The notes below the pieces were generated by a model. The model did not search any database, was not told the DNA's origin, and saw nothing but the letters and a program-made list of their open reading frames with translations. A DNA stretch of 64,000 nt from Abyssibacter profundi (GTDB lineage: Bacteria > Pseudomonadota > Gammaproteobacteria > Nevskiales > OUC007): positions 62,334 to 126,333 of the forward strand of contig NZ_QEQK01000006.1 in the NCBI RefSeq assembly GCF_003151135.1, given 5' to 3'. The translations under genes and the position numbers were made by a program. Position 1 is the stretch's first letter. Every line of letters starts with the position of its first letter. This document shows positions 25,894 to 35,292 of the stretch, piece by piece.

Positions 25894-28800
25894 ATGAGCA
25901 TGACAAAGGCTGGCGCAACTGAAACCGCTGTCGAGGATGGATTGGTGGCGATGGAGCCCCGCATTCTGCTGGATGCGGTCATCGATTTGGGTTCGGGGGG
26001 GCTGGGATTCGACCACGTGATTCCCGATGCGCCCGATCAGAACACGGCGGGCCACGCGTTTGACTGGGCATGGTCACAATCGGACGAACTCGCAGCCACT
26101 GATGCCGTGCAGTCGGCTCGCCTGAGCGATGCGCAGGCCTCGGAGTCGATGACCGGAGTCCCGGCAGATGCGGCCGAACTGGGACGAGCGGGCCAATGGC
26201 TGGCGTCGTTCGAAGCCGCCACGGTGGCGTTCGAATCTGAACTGGATGCCTTTGTCTTGCAGCAGTTGCAGGACACGGCGTTCCGCAACAATGACGCCAT
26301 TGCCCAGGAGCTGATGGCCGCTCTGGATGGGGGCGATAAGCCGGGGGTCACCGCGCATTCAGCGCCGCTCACCGGCGAGCCGATTTCCCTGGGCGCGCTG
26401 GATCCCGTGGTCGATGTGCTGACGGCCGATCACTGGTCGCAATCCCCGGATGAGCTTGCGGTTTCCCCGGAGAGCGAGGCGACGCAGGTGGGCGGATCGT
26501 CGGGTAAACCGGTGTCGCTCACGTTGGCACCGGTGTCAGATTCGACGACCGGCACCCCGCTTAGCAATCAATCGCCACCGGAGCAGGCCGCGAGTGACAA
26601 ACCAGCGGCGGCTCAGTTGACGCTGGCGCCTGTCGCGGACGCCTTCGGCACGCACGAGGCCGCGACGGGGGCATCGACCGCGCCAATCGAATGGTCGGGT
26701 GCGCCCTTGGTCGCCGACACCTTCACGGTGGCATCGGAGCCGGATGCAACGACAGCCGAGGCAACCGATGGGGCCGGCGATCTCGACCATGCCTTGCTGG
26801 AAGGTTTCGATGCCAGCGAGGTCATCGATGTCCTGGCGGCAATGGCCGACGTGCTGGAGGCGGTGACCGATCGCTTGGCGCAAGACCTTGAGTTCCTGGC
26901 CACCGACCTGCCGATTCTCGGATTCAACCTGCTGGATCTGTTGGATTTCAGCAGCGGTTTCGTCAGCGCGCTGGACCAGCTGGATGCCGGCGAGCAGGTG
27001 ACGTTGCAAAGCCTGGAGGCTGCTCTGGGCAGCGTGTTCGGCGACACCGCGGTCGGGCTCGCATTCGATGCCCAGACCTCGATTCTGGCTGTTGATCTGG
27101 ATCTCAGCTTCATTAGCGAAAGCCTTAGTGTGCCCTTGTCGGTGGATCTGGTCTCGCTGCTGGGTGGCGCGCTGGAGAGCACGCTGGGCGAGGGCGTGGC
27201 CGATTTCATCTCGAACATGACGGACACGCGGGGCGAGGCTGCGCTGGCGGTGGATGCCACCGTGGCGCTGGACTTGTCCTTTGGTCTGGATCTGAGCGGA
27301 CTGCTGGCGCCGGAGCAGGCACCAGCCACCGACGAGGCGCTGCTCGTGAGCAGCGCTGTTGCAGCAGGTGGCGCGGCCGCTGCCGGTGGCCGCACCAGTG
27401 GAGCCGCGATGGAGGAGGGCAGCGGCGAAGACAGCGCTGTGGATGATGCCGAATCGCCGATCCGGGCATTCATCGACACCGAGCAGACCAGCCTGTCGGT
27501 GGAGTTTTCGGCTGGGGTGCCGGATCTGAACATCCTGTTGGGTTTGGGCCCGCTGGAAGCCGCTGTGGTTGATGGTCACGCCCTGATCGGGGCGGGTGAC
27601 GGTTCAGGTGCCCCGGCGCGCATCGCGGTGAGTTTTGGCGATATTGATGGCGACGCATTCTCAGGACAGCTTGATCTGGATGCCTTGCTGACCGGCCAGG
27701 GTACCGTCATCTCCGAATTGACCGACTTGCTGCAGATGGATGCCAGTGTCGGCATCGATGCCGCCATCCCGCTGGCCGATAGCCTCGGGCTGTTCGATGC
27801 GGCCGAGCATGGCTTGTTTGTCGCGGCCGAATTGATCGCGACCGATGGCGCACAAAGCCTCGCGGGATTGGCCTCGGCCGACTTGTCAGACATTTTCGGA
27901 GGTGTGCTGGTCGACCTGGCCCAGGGTCAGGGGCTGGGCGAAGACAGCCTGTCGTTCAACCTGCCGGATCTCAGCGAGTTCTTCAGCGATTTCAACGTGC
28001 TGGAGGTGCTCAACAATCCACGTACGATTCTCGACGGCGTCGATTCATTGCTGGGTTCGGTGGAATCTGCGATCAGCGGTTTTCTTGGCGACCTCAGCTT
28101 GCCGATCGTGGGTGGCAACCTGGCATCAGCCGTCACGATTTTTGACGACATCCGTGCGGCGATCCTGGACCCGGCCATCGCCTTGGCCACCATGCCGGAT
28201 GCCGACGGCAACCTGCCGACCACGGTCGACCTGCTCACCGGCTTCATGAACGACCAGTTCAACAGCTTGCTGGGTACGCAGGATGTCGAATATATCCAGG
28301 CCTTTCTGGACACCAGCGGCGGCACGGCCGACTCGTTCATCTACGGTGCGTTCAGCTTCTCGGGCGAGCTGTTCAACGAAGCCCTGGATATCGGGTTCGA
28401 TTTCGGCATTCCCGGATTCGAGATCGAGCTGGAAGAGGGATCGGCGATTAATCTGGCGGCAAGCTTCGATGCCTACATCGGTTTCGGTATCGACAGCCAG
28501 GGCTTCTTCCTGCTGAACGATACGGATCAGGAAGAAATTTCCGTCACCTTCTCGGTGGATGCCAACACGTTCCAGGGCTCATTCACGCTGGCCGAAGTCC
28601 TGGGTTTGAGTGCGGTTGCCGTGCCAAGCCAGGACCAGCTTGCTGAGGGAGAGCTGGTGCTGCCGCCAGACTTCGAGAACGGTGAAGAAGGCGTGGTTCA
28701 GCTGGTGGCTGCGATGGAGGTCGACCTGTTCGGCTCCGCAGGTACCGTCGAGGAACGCGATTTCGGCGGTATCGAGATCATCCGGGCTGCCGGGACGGTG

Positions 28801-31800
28801 AATGAATCGGTCGTCGGCTTCGAGAACACGGTCCGCGTCCACGAAATCATTGTCAGCGAGCTGGTCGATATTGATTTTTCGGCCGAGGTCGATGTCAATC
28901 TGCAGCTGGGCGCGCAGATTCTGAACCCGCTGACCGGCGGCTCCGTCCAGCTGGGCGGCGTGTCGATTCTGCCCCAGGTCGCCACCGATCTGATCTTCCA
29001 GGCGACCTTCGACACGGCTGCCGATGACCTGTTCGTCATCGATGCGCTGGAGTTCAGTGATGTCCGCATCAGTCTCGATGAGCTCTACGAGGCGCTGATC
29101 GCTCCAGTCCTCGACCCCATCATCTCCTATCTGGAGCCCATCGCCGGGTTGTTGGAACTGATCAGCGTGCCGCCGATCAGCTTCGCGATTGATGCCCTGG
29201 GCGCAGCGTTCCCGATCATCCGGACACCGCTGACAGTCGCCGAGATCGCGGCAGACATCGGCCAATTGGCGATAGAGTTCGCCGCCGATGGCGGCAACTT
29301 CATCTTCGGTGATTTCGATTTGCTGCCCAGTGGTCAGGCCCTGGCCGAGGGGTCGGTGACCACCTCCGGTCTGGGCCTGTCCGACGGGATATTAACCGCG
29401 CGAACCCAGAACACCTTTGGCGAGTTCGGTGAGCGTAACGGGGGCGTGCTGCTGACCATTCCTTTGTTGGCAGACCCCAGCAATGCACTGGCCTTGTTGC
29501 TGGGCAATTTCGAGGATGTGGCGCTGGTTGATGTGCAGTTTTCGCTCATCGACATGGCCATTGACTGGGATCCCGGAGCGCAGGCGGCCGAGTTGATCTC
29601 CGATGCCTTGCCCTTGGGCTTCGGCTCGCTGGCAGGCGATCTGGTCGAGGCGGTGGCCGATAGTCCCAGCGTGTTCTCATTGCTGGGTTTCTTCGGCTTC
29701 AACGTCGGCTACGACTTGCAGGGCGTGAGCGGCTTTTTGGAAAGCTACAACCCGATCCGGCTGCTCGATGGCCTGTTCATCAACAGCGGTGACGGCAGCT
29801 TGCTGGATCTGGCGTTCTCCGGTGACTACGTGATCCCGGCTTTTGGTACGCCGGTGGCCGGTATTTTCGGCGGCATTGATGGCGAGCTGGCGCTTTCAGC
29901 CGGTCTGAACGACCCGAACGACGATGGCCAGTTGCGCATTCCCGAGATTCTTGCGTTGGCGGAGTTCGTCCTCGAATCCTCGCCCGATCTTCTGGAGTTT
30001 CTTGAGATCGCCTTCATCGGCGATTTGTTGATCGACATCGATGCCGTGTACGAGGCCATCCTTGGCCCGCTGACCTTTGATGGCCCGATCTTTACGGTGC
30101 CCACGATTGAGGAGACCTTTGGTGGTGCGGATTTGCCGGAGCAGTTTGCGACGATGGCGGGTGATGGTTCCAGCGGTCAGGTCAACCTGAATGTCGGGAC
30201 CAGTACGGCCTCCGCCCTGTCGGAAATCACCACCGATGGCGATGAGTCCATCGTGGTTAACGGCTCACAGGTCAGCTACGACAACAATGGTGAAACCCGC
30301 AGTTTCGCCTTGCCAGACCATACCCAGTCGCTGTTCATTCCGGCGGGTCAGGGCAATAACCTGATCGATTTGTCCGGGGCGTCCGGCTTGTCGACGCTGG
30401 TCGCGACCGGCGAGGGTACGGACACGCTCGTGCTGCCCAGCGATGGATTCCATGTGGTGTTCGCCGGCGAAGGGAGCGACCGCATCAGCATCCCCGAGGG
30501 TGCGACCGGCACCTACTGGATTTTTGGCGGCGACGGCGCGGACATCATCAATGCCAGCGGCGGCAACACCGTCGTTTTCGGGGCAGAGGACTACCAGCTT
30601 CGCGATGCATTTCTCGCGAATTTTGCCAGCGGTGGATTCTCGCAGTCGGCAGCCGAGCAGCTGATTAACGACTTGATGGCCGATACCGGGAGCAGCTCGG
30701 GTGCGGCCCTACGGCAGGGCGGCGACAACGCGGATGCGATGGCTGCCTTTATGGCGGACTTCACCGTGCAGTCCCAGAACACGGCTGGGGCCGCGGCAGA
30801 CGAGATCAACCTTGGTGGCGGATCTCACACGGTCTTCGCCGGCGGTGGTGCCGACCGGATTACGTCCACCGCGCAGGCTCAATCGCTGCAGATCTTTGCC
30901 GGTGCAGGGGACGATGTGATTCGCGCAGCCGCTGATCAGGTTCTGGTCGAGGGCGGGGCCGGTGCGGATCTCATCGTGCTGGGCGATGGCGCGAATACCG
31001 TGTACGGCTATTCAGAGTCGCTGGGTGACAGCGGTGAAACGGAGGATCGTGCGCTGAACACCATGGCCCGTGCCGATGGCGATGACGTCATCTTGGGTGG
31101 CAGCGGTGTCGACCACCTCTACGGTCAGCGGGGAGACAACCTGCTGATGGGCGGGTTGGGCGATGACCTGGTTCATGGTGGCACCGGTGACGACATCCTC
31201 ACCGGTGGGGTTTTCGACATCATCGATCGCTCGGGCCAGCAAATCGCCGCCGAGCAGTTGATCGGCGGCTTTGGCACGGCGCTGACGGTACAACTGGCCG
31301 AAGTGGATGACGGCGCCGACACGCTGATCACAGGTCGGGGAAACAACCTCGCGCTGGGCGGCGCGGGGTCGGATCAGGTGACGGGGGGTGCATCCGCCAG
31401 CCTACTGATCGGCGACTTCGCTCAGGTGGACGTCACCTCCAGCGGTGCCATCGAACGCATGCGCGCTGCAGCGGTGGATTCCGATCTTCAGGGCGCCGAC
31501 ACGCTTGTCGGCGGCATGGGGCGTGACATTCTGGTCGGCGGCGGGAGTGCCGATGGCCAGCCCGATACGCTGAGCGATCTTCACGGCTCGAATCTGCTGA
31601 TCGGCGATCATGCCGATGTCGATGGCATCCGAATTCTGGATGCCGTGACCCGTGTGGATTCCGTTGCCAGCGCCCAGGGCAATGCCGACCGCATCGAGGC
31701 CGGCAGCGGTCATGACATCCTGCTCGGCGGCGAGGCTGGTGATGACATCAGCGCAGCTGGCGGCAACAACATTGTCCTCGGAGACAGCGCCTCGTTGCAT

Positions 31801-33252
31801 TTCGCCGGGGGCCAGTGGCAACAGCTTGAGTCGCTCGCCAATACGGCCGGGGGCGCGGACTCGATTCAGACCGGCAACGGCCACGACATCATCATCGCCG
31901 GTGAGCGGGGCGACACCGTGCGCGGCGCCGGGGGCGACGACATCATCACCGGCGACCTGGCCCGGCTGGATGCGGCCACGAACGTTAGCGAGGCGACGGT
32001 CGCAACGCTGAGTTCCGGGCTCTCTGGCGACGATGTGATCGATGCGGGTGCCGCGAACGACATCGTGTTGGGCGGGGCCGGATCGGATCAGATCGAGGTC
32101 GGGGCAGGTGAGGATCTCGGTATTGGTGACGACGCCCGGGTGGGTTTTGTGAACCGGACCGACGCCGTGTTCTTCGAGAATCTGGCGGCCGACGATGGGG
32201 CGGCGGATCGCCTGTCGTCGACCGGCATCGGCGATTCGGTGCTGATGGGCCAGGGTGGCGCAGACGAGATCACCGGCTCCGAATCCGATGACATTCTTAT
32301 CGGCGACTTATCCAGCCTTGAATTCATGCCGCTAACCGACGTTGATGCAAGCGCCAGTCTGGTCGAGCGGGTTCAGGGTCTGGCCGATGTCAGGTCCGAT
32401 CTGGGGTTTGATGATGTGATTCTTGGCGGAGACGGCCGCGACCTGCTGCTGGGTGGATTCGGCGCGGATCGGCTGGACGGCCAGGCGGGTCAGGATTTGC
32501 TCGCAGGTGACAGTTTCATCGTCACTCGGGACTACCAAATCGATCGCACTGGCGAGCCTCAGCAAGAGCAACTGCAGTTTGAAAGTCGCTTGCCATTCGA
32601 TCAGGGCGGCAACGACATCCTGATTGGCGGTGCCGGCAACGACATCATCATTGGTGGGCTCGGGCCGGATCAGTTCTTTGGCAATACCGAGCAGGATTAC
32701 CTAGCCGGAGATTCCGCCGCGATCTACATGGTTGCGGACTTTGCCGCGGATGACTCGGTCGGCGTGTTCGACGCCGAACGGTTCCTGGACGTCGTGACCG
32801 TGAACTTCCCGGGTCTGGGGGCGCAGGATGTGCTTTCCATCAGCCAGGTCAACGATGTGACCGGCGGGGCGCTGGAGGAGCGCGAACGCCGCTTCGGTTT
32901 CGATCCAGATGCATCCGACAGCTCCGCTGATGATGGCTTTGCCGATTCAATGGCCGAGCTGCTCCGCAACCGAACTGAGGCCCTGCTAGACCAGGTTGCG
33001 TCACAGGCCTCCGATCAATCGCTGGCGCTGCTGCTGGCTGAGCTCGCATCGGTGGAGATGTCGGGCGCGCTGATGACCGGGCTGGCGGGTGAAGCGCTGA
33101 TCGAGCAAATCAGAGCCGCGCTGGCCAGTGATTTATCTGCACTGGATCGCTATCTGCTGGACGCCATGTTGCGGCAGCTGCTCGATGCAACCGGTGCATC
33201 CCAGGGCGCCGCCCAGCCGCCGGCCGAGTCTGCTGTGCCGCAGGCGGCCTAG
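25894..33252 (+). CDS. Giant LEPR-XLL / RTX-repeat surface or secreted protein
   Basis: 2452 residues, very acidic. Near the N-terminus (residues 18-28) is VAMEPRILLDA, a LEPR-XLL motif found in very large repetitive exported proteins in place of a normal signal peptide. A long Asp/Ala/Leu-rich region (about 280-1450) has repeated LDLSF/GLDLSGLL beta-type units. From about residue 1630 to 2280 there are many RTX-like glycine-aspartate nonapeptides (GGLGDDLVHGGTGDDILTGG) interspersed with GD-S/H-A spacers. The C-terminal 170 residues are helical. Should bind calcium outside the cell. Export is probably by the flanking genes. Confidence 0.85.
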   Translation: MSMTKAGATETAVEDGLVAMEPRILLDAVIDLGSGGLGFDHVIPDAPDQNTAGHAFDWAWSQSDELAATDAVQSARLSDAQASESMTGVPADAAELGRAGQWLASFEAATVAFESELDAFVLQQLQDTAFRNNDAIAQELMAALDGGDKPGVTAHSAPLTGEPISLGALDPVVDVLTADHWSQSPDELAVSPESEATQVGGSSGKPVSLTLAPVSDSTTGTPLSNQSPPEQAASDKPAAAQLTLAPVADAFGTHEAATGASTAPIEWSGAPLVADTFTVASEPDATTAEATDGAGDLDHALLEGFDASEVIDVLAAMADVLEAVTDRLAQDLEFLATDLPILGFNLLDLLDFSSGFVSALDQLDAGEQVTLQSLEAALGSVFGDTAVGLAFDAQTSILAVDLDLSFISESLSVPLSVDLVSLLGGALESTLGEGVADFISNMTDTRGEAALAVDATVALDLSFGLDLSGLLAPEQAPATDEALLVSSAVAAGGAAAAGGRTSGAAMEEGSGEDSAVDDAESPIRAFIDTEQTSLSVEFSAGVPDLNILLGLGPLEAAVVDGHALIGAGDGSGAPARIAVSFGDIDGDAFSGQLDLDALLTGQGTVISELTDLLQMDASVGIDAAIPLADSLGLFDAAEHGLFVAAELIATDGAQSLAGLASADLSDIFGGVLVDLAQGQGLGEDSLSFNLPDLSEFFSDFNVLEVLNNPRTILDGVDSLLGSVESAISGFLGDLSLPIVGGNLASAVTIFDDIRAAILDPAIALATMPDADGNLPTTVDLLTGFMNDQFNSLLGTQDVEYIQAFLDTSGGTADSFIYGAFSFSGELFNEALDIGFDFGIPGFEIELEEGSAINLAASFDAYIGFGIDSQGFFLLNDTDQEEISVTFSVDANTFQGSFTLAEVLGLSAVAVPSQDQLAEGELVLPPDFENGEEGVVQLVAAMEVDLFGSAGTVEERDFGGIEIIRAAGTVNESVVGFENTVRVHEIIVSELVDIDFSAEVDVNLQLGAQILNPLTGGSVQLGGVSILPQVATDLIFQATFDTAADDLFVIDALEFSDVRISLDELYEALIAPVLDPIISYLEPIAGLLELISVPPISFAIDALGAAFPIIRTPLTVAEIAADIGQLAIEFAADGGNFIFGDFDLLPSGQALAEGSVTTSGLGLSDGILTARTQNTFGEFGERNGGVLLTIPLLADPSNALALLLGNFEDVALVDVQFSLIDMAIDWDPGAQAAELISDALPLGFGSLAGDLVEAVADSPSVFSLLGFFGFNVGYDLQGVSGFLESYNPIRLLDGLFINSGDGSLLDLAFSGDYVIPAFGTPVAGIFGGIDGELALSAGLNDPNDDGQLRIPEILALAEFVLESSPDLLEFLEIAFIGDLLIDIDAVYEAILGPLTFDGPIFTVPTIEETFGGADLPEQFATMAGDGSSGQVNLNVGTSTASALSEITTDGDESIVVNGSQVSYDNNGETRSFALPDHTQSLFIPAGQGNNLIDLSGASGLSTLVATGEGTDTLVLPSDGFHVVFAGEGSDRISIPEGATGTYWIFGGDGADIINASGGNTVVFGAEDYQLRDAFLANFASGGFSQSAAEQLINDLMADTGSSSGAALRQGGDNADAMAAFMADFTVQSQNTAGAAADEINLGGGSHTVFAGGGADRITSTAQAQSLQIFAGAGDDVIRAAADQVLVEGGAGADLIVLGDGANTVYGYSESLGDSGETEDRALNTMARADGDDVILGGSGVDHLYGQRGDNLLMGGLGDDLVHGGTGDDILTGGVFDIIDRSGQQIAAEQLIGGFGTALTVQLAEVDDGADTLITGRGNNLALGGAGSDQVTGGASASLLIGDFAQVDVTSSGAIERMRAAAVDSDLQGADTLVGGMGRDILVGGGSADGQPDTLSDLHGSNLLIGDHADVDGIRILDAVTRVDSVASAQGNADRIEAGSGHDILLGGEAGDDISAAGGNNIVLGDSASLHFAGGQWQQLESLANTAGGADSIQTGNGHDIIIAGERGDTVRGAGGDDIITGDLARLDAATNVSEATVATLSSGLSGDDVIDAGAANDIVLGGAGSDQIEVGAGEDLGIGDDARVGFVNRTDAVFFENLAADDGAADRLSSTGIGDSVLMGQGGADEITGSESDDILIGDLSSLEFMPLTDVDASASLVERVQGLADVRSDLGFDDVILGGDGRDLLLGGFGADRLDGQAGQDLLAGDSFIVTRDYQIDRTGEPQQEQLQFESRLPFDQGGNDILIGGAGNDIIIGGLGPDQFFGNTEQDYLAGDSAAIYMVADFAADDSVGVFDAERFLDVVTVNFPGLGAQDVLSISQVNDVTGGALEERERRFGFDPDASDSSADDGFADSMAELLRNRTEALLDQVASQASDQSLALLLAELASVEMSGALMTGLAGEALIEQIRAALASDLSALDRYLLDAMLRQLLDATGASQGAAQPPAESAVPQAA
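25948..25977 (+). other. LEPR-XLL motif
   Basis: Encodes MEPRILLDA and neighbours, ahead of a Gly-rich turn. The motif is known from NCBI protein family models as an N-terminal domain of giant repetitive proteins; its role as a targeting or processing signal is a proposal, not shown. Confidence 0.75.
30796..32720 (+). repeat. RTX-like calcium-binding repeat array (protein level)
   Basis: Repeating modules of roughly 60-75 residues: a GxGxD nonapeptide pair, then an I/V-L-G-D-x-A strand with a variable spacer of 25-40 residues. At least nine modules are visible, for example GGAGNDIIIGGLGPDQFFG and GGDGRDLLLGGFGADRLDG. DNA identity between modules is low, so it is an old array. Confidence 0.75.
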
Positions 33253-33293
33253 TCCCGGCCAAGTCAATTCAACGCAAGTCAAGGAGTCGATGC

Positions 33294-33599
33294 GTGAGCG
33301 AAGAAGCACCAACCAACCCCGAAGGGGGCGCCAGCGTGGATGGCGTCAAGATCAACTGGGATGACAGCAGCATTGTCAGCACCTACGCCAACATCGCGAC
33401 GGCGACGGCCACCCGCGAGGAGTTCTTTCTGCTGTTCGGGCTGCATCAGAATTGGAAAGGCATGCCTCAGGACGGCGAACTGGACGTGACGTTGACGCAC
33501 CGGATGGTGCTCAACCCACACGCGGCCAAACGGCTGGCCGCGGTACTCGCGCGCTCGATTCAAGTCTACGAAGACCGCTTTGGTGCCATCCAGACCTGA
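33294..33599 (+). CDS. DUF3467 small protein
   Basis: 101 residues from GTG 33294 with AAGGAG at 33281-33286. DUF3467 features are visible: YANIATATATREEFFLLFG, then LTHRMVLNPHAAKRLAAVLARSIQVYEDRFG, the conserved strand-helix ending in Y-E-x-x-F-G. Cytoplasmic by composition. The function of DUF3467 is unknown; here it lies between a giant exported protein and its presumed adaptors, so a chaperone-like role is possible. It overlaps the next gene by 20 bp if that gene starts at GTG 33580. Confidence 0.8.
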   Translation: MSEEAPTNPEGGASVDGVKINWDDSSIVSTYANIATATATREEFFLLFGLHQNWKGMPQDGELDVTLTHRMVLNPHAAKRLAAVLARSIQVYEDRFGAIQT

Positions 33600-35292
33600 A
33601 CCCGCACCAGCGCTGCCTGCTGATGAGCTGCCGGACTCCGGCGCAGCGGGGCCGGCGCGCATGGATGATGCGTTCGTGGCGTTGTTTGGCAGCACGGCAG
33701 AAGGCCGCTACCAGCCGATTCTCGGTCTGCAATCCGCGGCGGTTATTGCCGCGGTTGACGGCCTGGCGGGGCGTGAGAGCAAGGCGCGCCCGGAGCTGAT
33801 CGAATCCGGGGCGTTCTGGCTGCTTCGGGTCTCCGCACTGGGCGCTTTGTCGCATGTCTGGGTACTGCGACCCGCCGGCACCGCCGCTGGAAAGATCGCC
33901 TTGATCCGACGCTACACCGAGGCTAGTCGGCGGCTTGCTGCTGGGTCCCTGCCAACCGCACAAGTGCCACCCGTGGAATCGTCGGCAGACTCGCGAGCTG
34001 GCAGCGGGCGGGCGGTGATGGATCGTCTGCGCGCGGTGATGCGGCAGACGCCGGGGCGGCCCCGCGCCTGGCTGGGTGAGATGCGGCTGACGCTTGGGCG
34101 TGAGACCGGCTGGCCCGGCGTCGGCCTGCTGCAGCTCCGGGGCGACCGGGTGCTGTGGTGCGAGCTCACGGCCGAGAATACCGGCAAGCTCCAGGACAGC
34201 CTGCACGTGTTCGTCGCGCAGCTCGTGGCTCAGGGCCAGCGATGCCTGCGATCCAGCCAGACCTGGGGGGATGAGCCGTCGGAACTCGACAAGCGGTTGC
34301 TGCTGGAGGAGCACGGCCTGTCGGGTTTCTCCTTGTTCCTCCCCGCGGGGTCTGGGGTGGCCTTGTTTGTCGCCGCGGATGTGGACGAGGCCACAGGTCT
34401 GGAGCTGGTCGATTTGCTCAGCCTCAGGGCGGCCCCGCGCGCATCGCTGGTCGGTCGCCTGCGGTCGCGTCGCGGCCTGGCTGGCGTCCTCGCAGTTCTC
34501 GGCCTTGTATTGCTTTGGCCGATACCGATGGAAGTGGGGGCGCCTGCGACGCTGGTGCCGGCGGACTCGCAGGTGATTGTTGCGACGCAGGCCGGCAAGC
34601 TGGCAGCGCTACACGTTGGTGTCGGTGATCAGGTGCGGGCCGGTGATGTGTTGGCTCGCATGACCGCACCCGAACTCATCGAGGCCGATTTGCAGGCCTC
34701 GCTGGATGCGATGCTGCAGTCGCTCAATGCCAAGGAAGCGCTGTCACGTGGTGATTACGGGGAATATCGGATCCTGCAGCAACGTGAGGCCGTGTCCGCC
34801 CTGCAGGTCGAGCAGGGGCAACGCCGGCTTCAGGAACTCGAGATTCGAGCGCCCGCGGATGGACGCATTGCCGATGTGTTGACGCCTGATCAGCTCGGCG
34901 CCCTGAAATCGGTGGGCGACTTCGTGGCTGAACTGCAATTCGGGTCCGACATGCATGTCCTCATCGACCTCGGTGCAGCAGACGCGGCGCAGGTCGAGCC
35001 CGGCATGTCGGGGGATCTCGTGGTCCGGGGCGTGATCGGGCAGGCGTTTCCGATTCGCGTTCTGACGCACCCGGTGGCGCGTAGCCAGCCTGATGGGCAG
35101 TCGATCACACAGCTGCTGGCAGCGGTCGAACGACCGGGGCCGTCAGCCCCAGGCGATGACTTGCTGTTCAAGGGCTTGACCGGCTTCGCGCGGCTAGATG
35201 GTCCACGACGGCCGCGCATCTATGTCTGGACCCGACCGGCGATCGAATACCTGCAACTGGCCGCATGGAAGTACCTCGGACTGCCCCTTTAG
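33580..35292 (+). CDS. HlyD-family adaptor with a large N-terminal cytoplasmic-type domain
   Basis: 570 residues from GTG 33580, or 543 from ATG 33661. Residues 1-295 form a globular domain, possibly GAF-like, with AFWLLRVSALGALSHVWVLRP and VLWCELTAENTGKLQDSLHVFVAQL. One membrane segment (about 300-320) is followed by lipoyl halves (VIVATQAGKLAALHVGVGDQVRAGDVLARM and LEIRAPADGRIADVL) and a beta barrel ending near FARLDG. The large N-terminal part would be cytoplasmic and could recognise the substrate or an ATPase. Overlaps the M50 gene by 28 bp. Confidence 0.75.
   Translation: MVPSRPEPAPALPADELPDSGAAGPARMDDAFVALFGSTAEGRYQPILGLQSAAVIAAVDGLAGRESKARPELIESGAFWLLRVSALGALSHVWVLRPAGTAAGKIALIRRYTEASRRLAAGSLPTAQVPPVESSADSRAGSGRAVMDRLRAVMRQTPGRPRAWLGEMRLTLGRETGWPGVGLLQLRGDRVLWCELTAENTGKLQDSLHVFVAQLVAQGQRCLRSSQTWGDEPSELDKRLLLEEHGLSGFSLFLPAGSGVALFVAADVDEATGLELVDLLSLRAAPRASLVGRLRSRRGLAGVLAVLGLVLLWPIPMEVGAPATLVPADSQVIVATQAGKLAALHVGVGDQVRAGDVLARMTAPELIEADLQASLDAMLQSLNAKEALSRGDYGEYRILQQREAVSALQVEQGQRRLQELEIRAPADGRIADVLTPDQLGALKSVGDFVAELQFGSDMHVLIDLGAADAAQVEPGMSGDLVVRGVIGQAFPIRVLTHPVARSQPDGQSITQLLAAVERPGPSAPGDDLLFKGLTGFARLDGPRRPRIYVWTRPAIEYLQLAAWKYLGLPL

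Noticed and set aside
26536-27579. Reverse-strand open frames inside the LEPR-XLL gene
   Set aside because: Antisense to a continuous 2452-codon gene; Gln/Arg/Ser-rich product without domain features.
23467-33252. Labelling the TolC-HlyD-RTX block a classical type I secretion system
   Set aside because: No ABC transporter ATPase is encoded anywhere in the window, and the adaptor and M50 composition is different.
34021-34480. A separate sensor gene for the N-terminal domain of the second adaptor
   Set aside because: The frame is continuous into the membrane and lipoyl parts, with no stop or internal ribosome binding site that would separate it.
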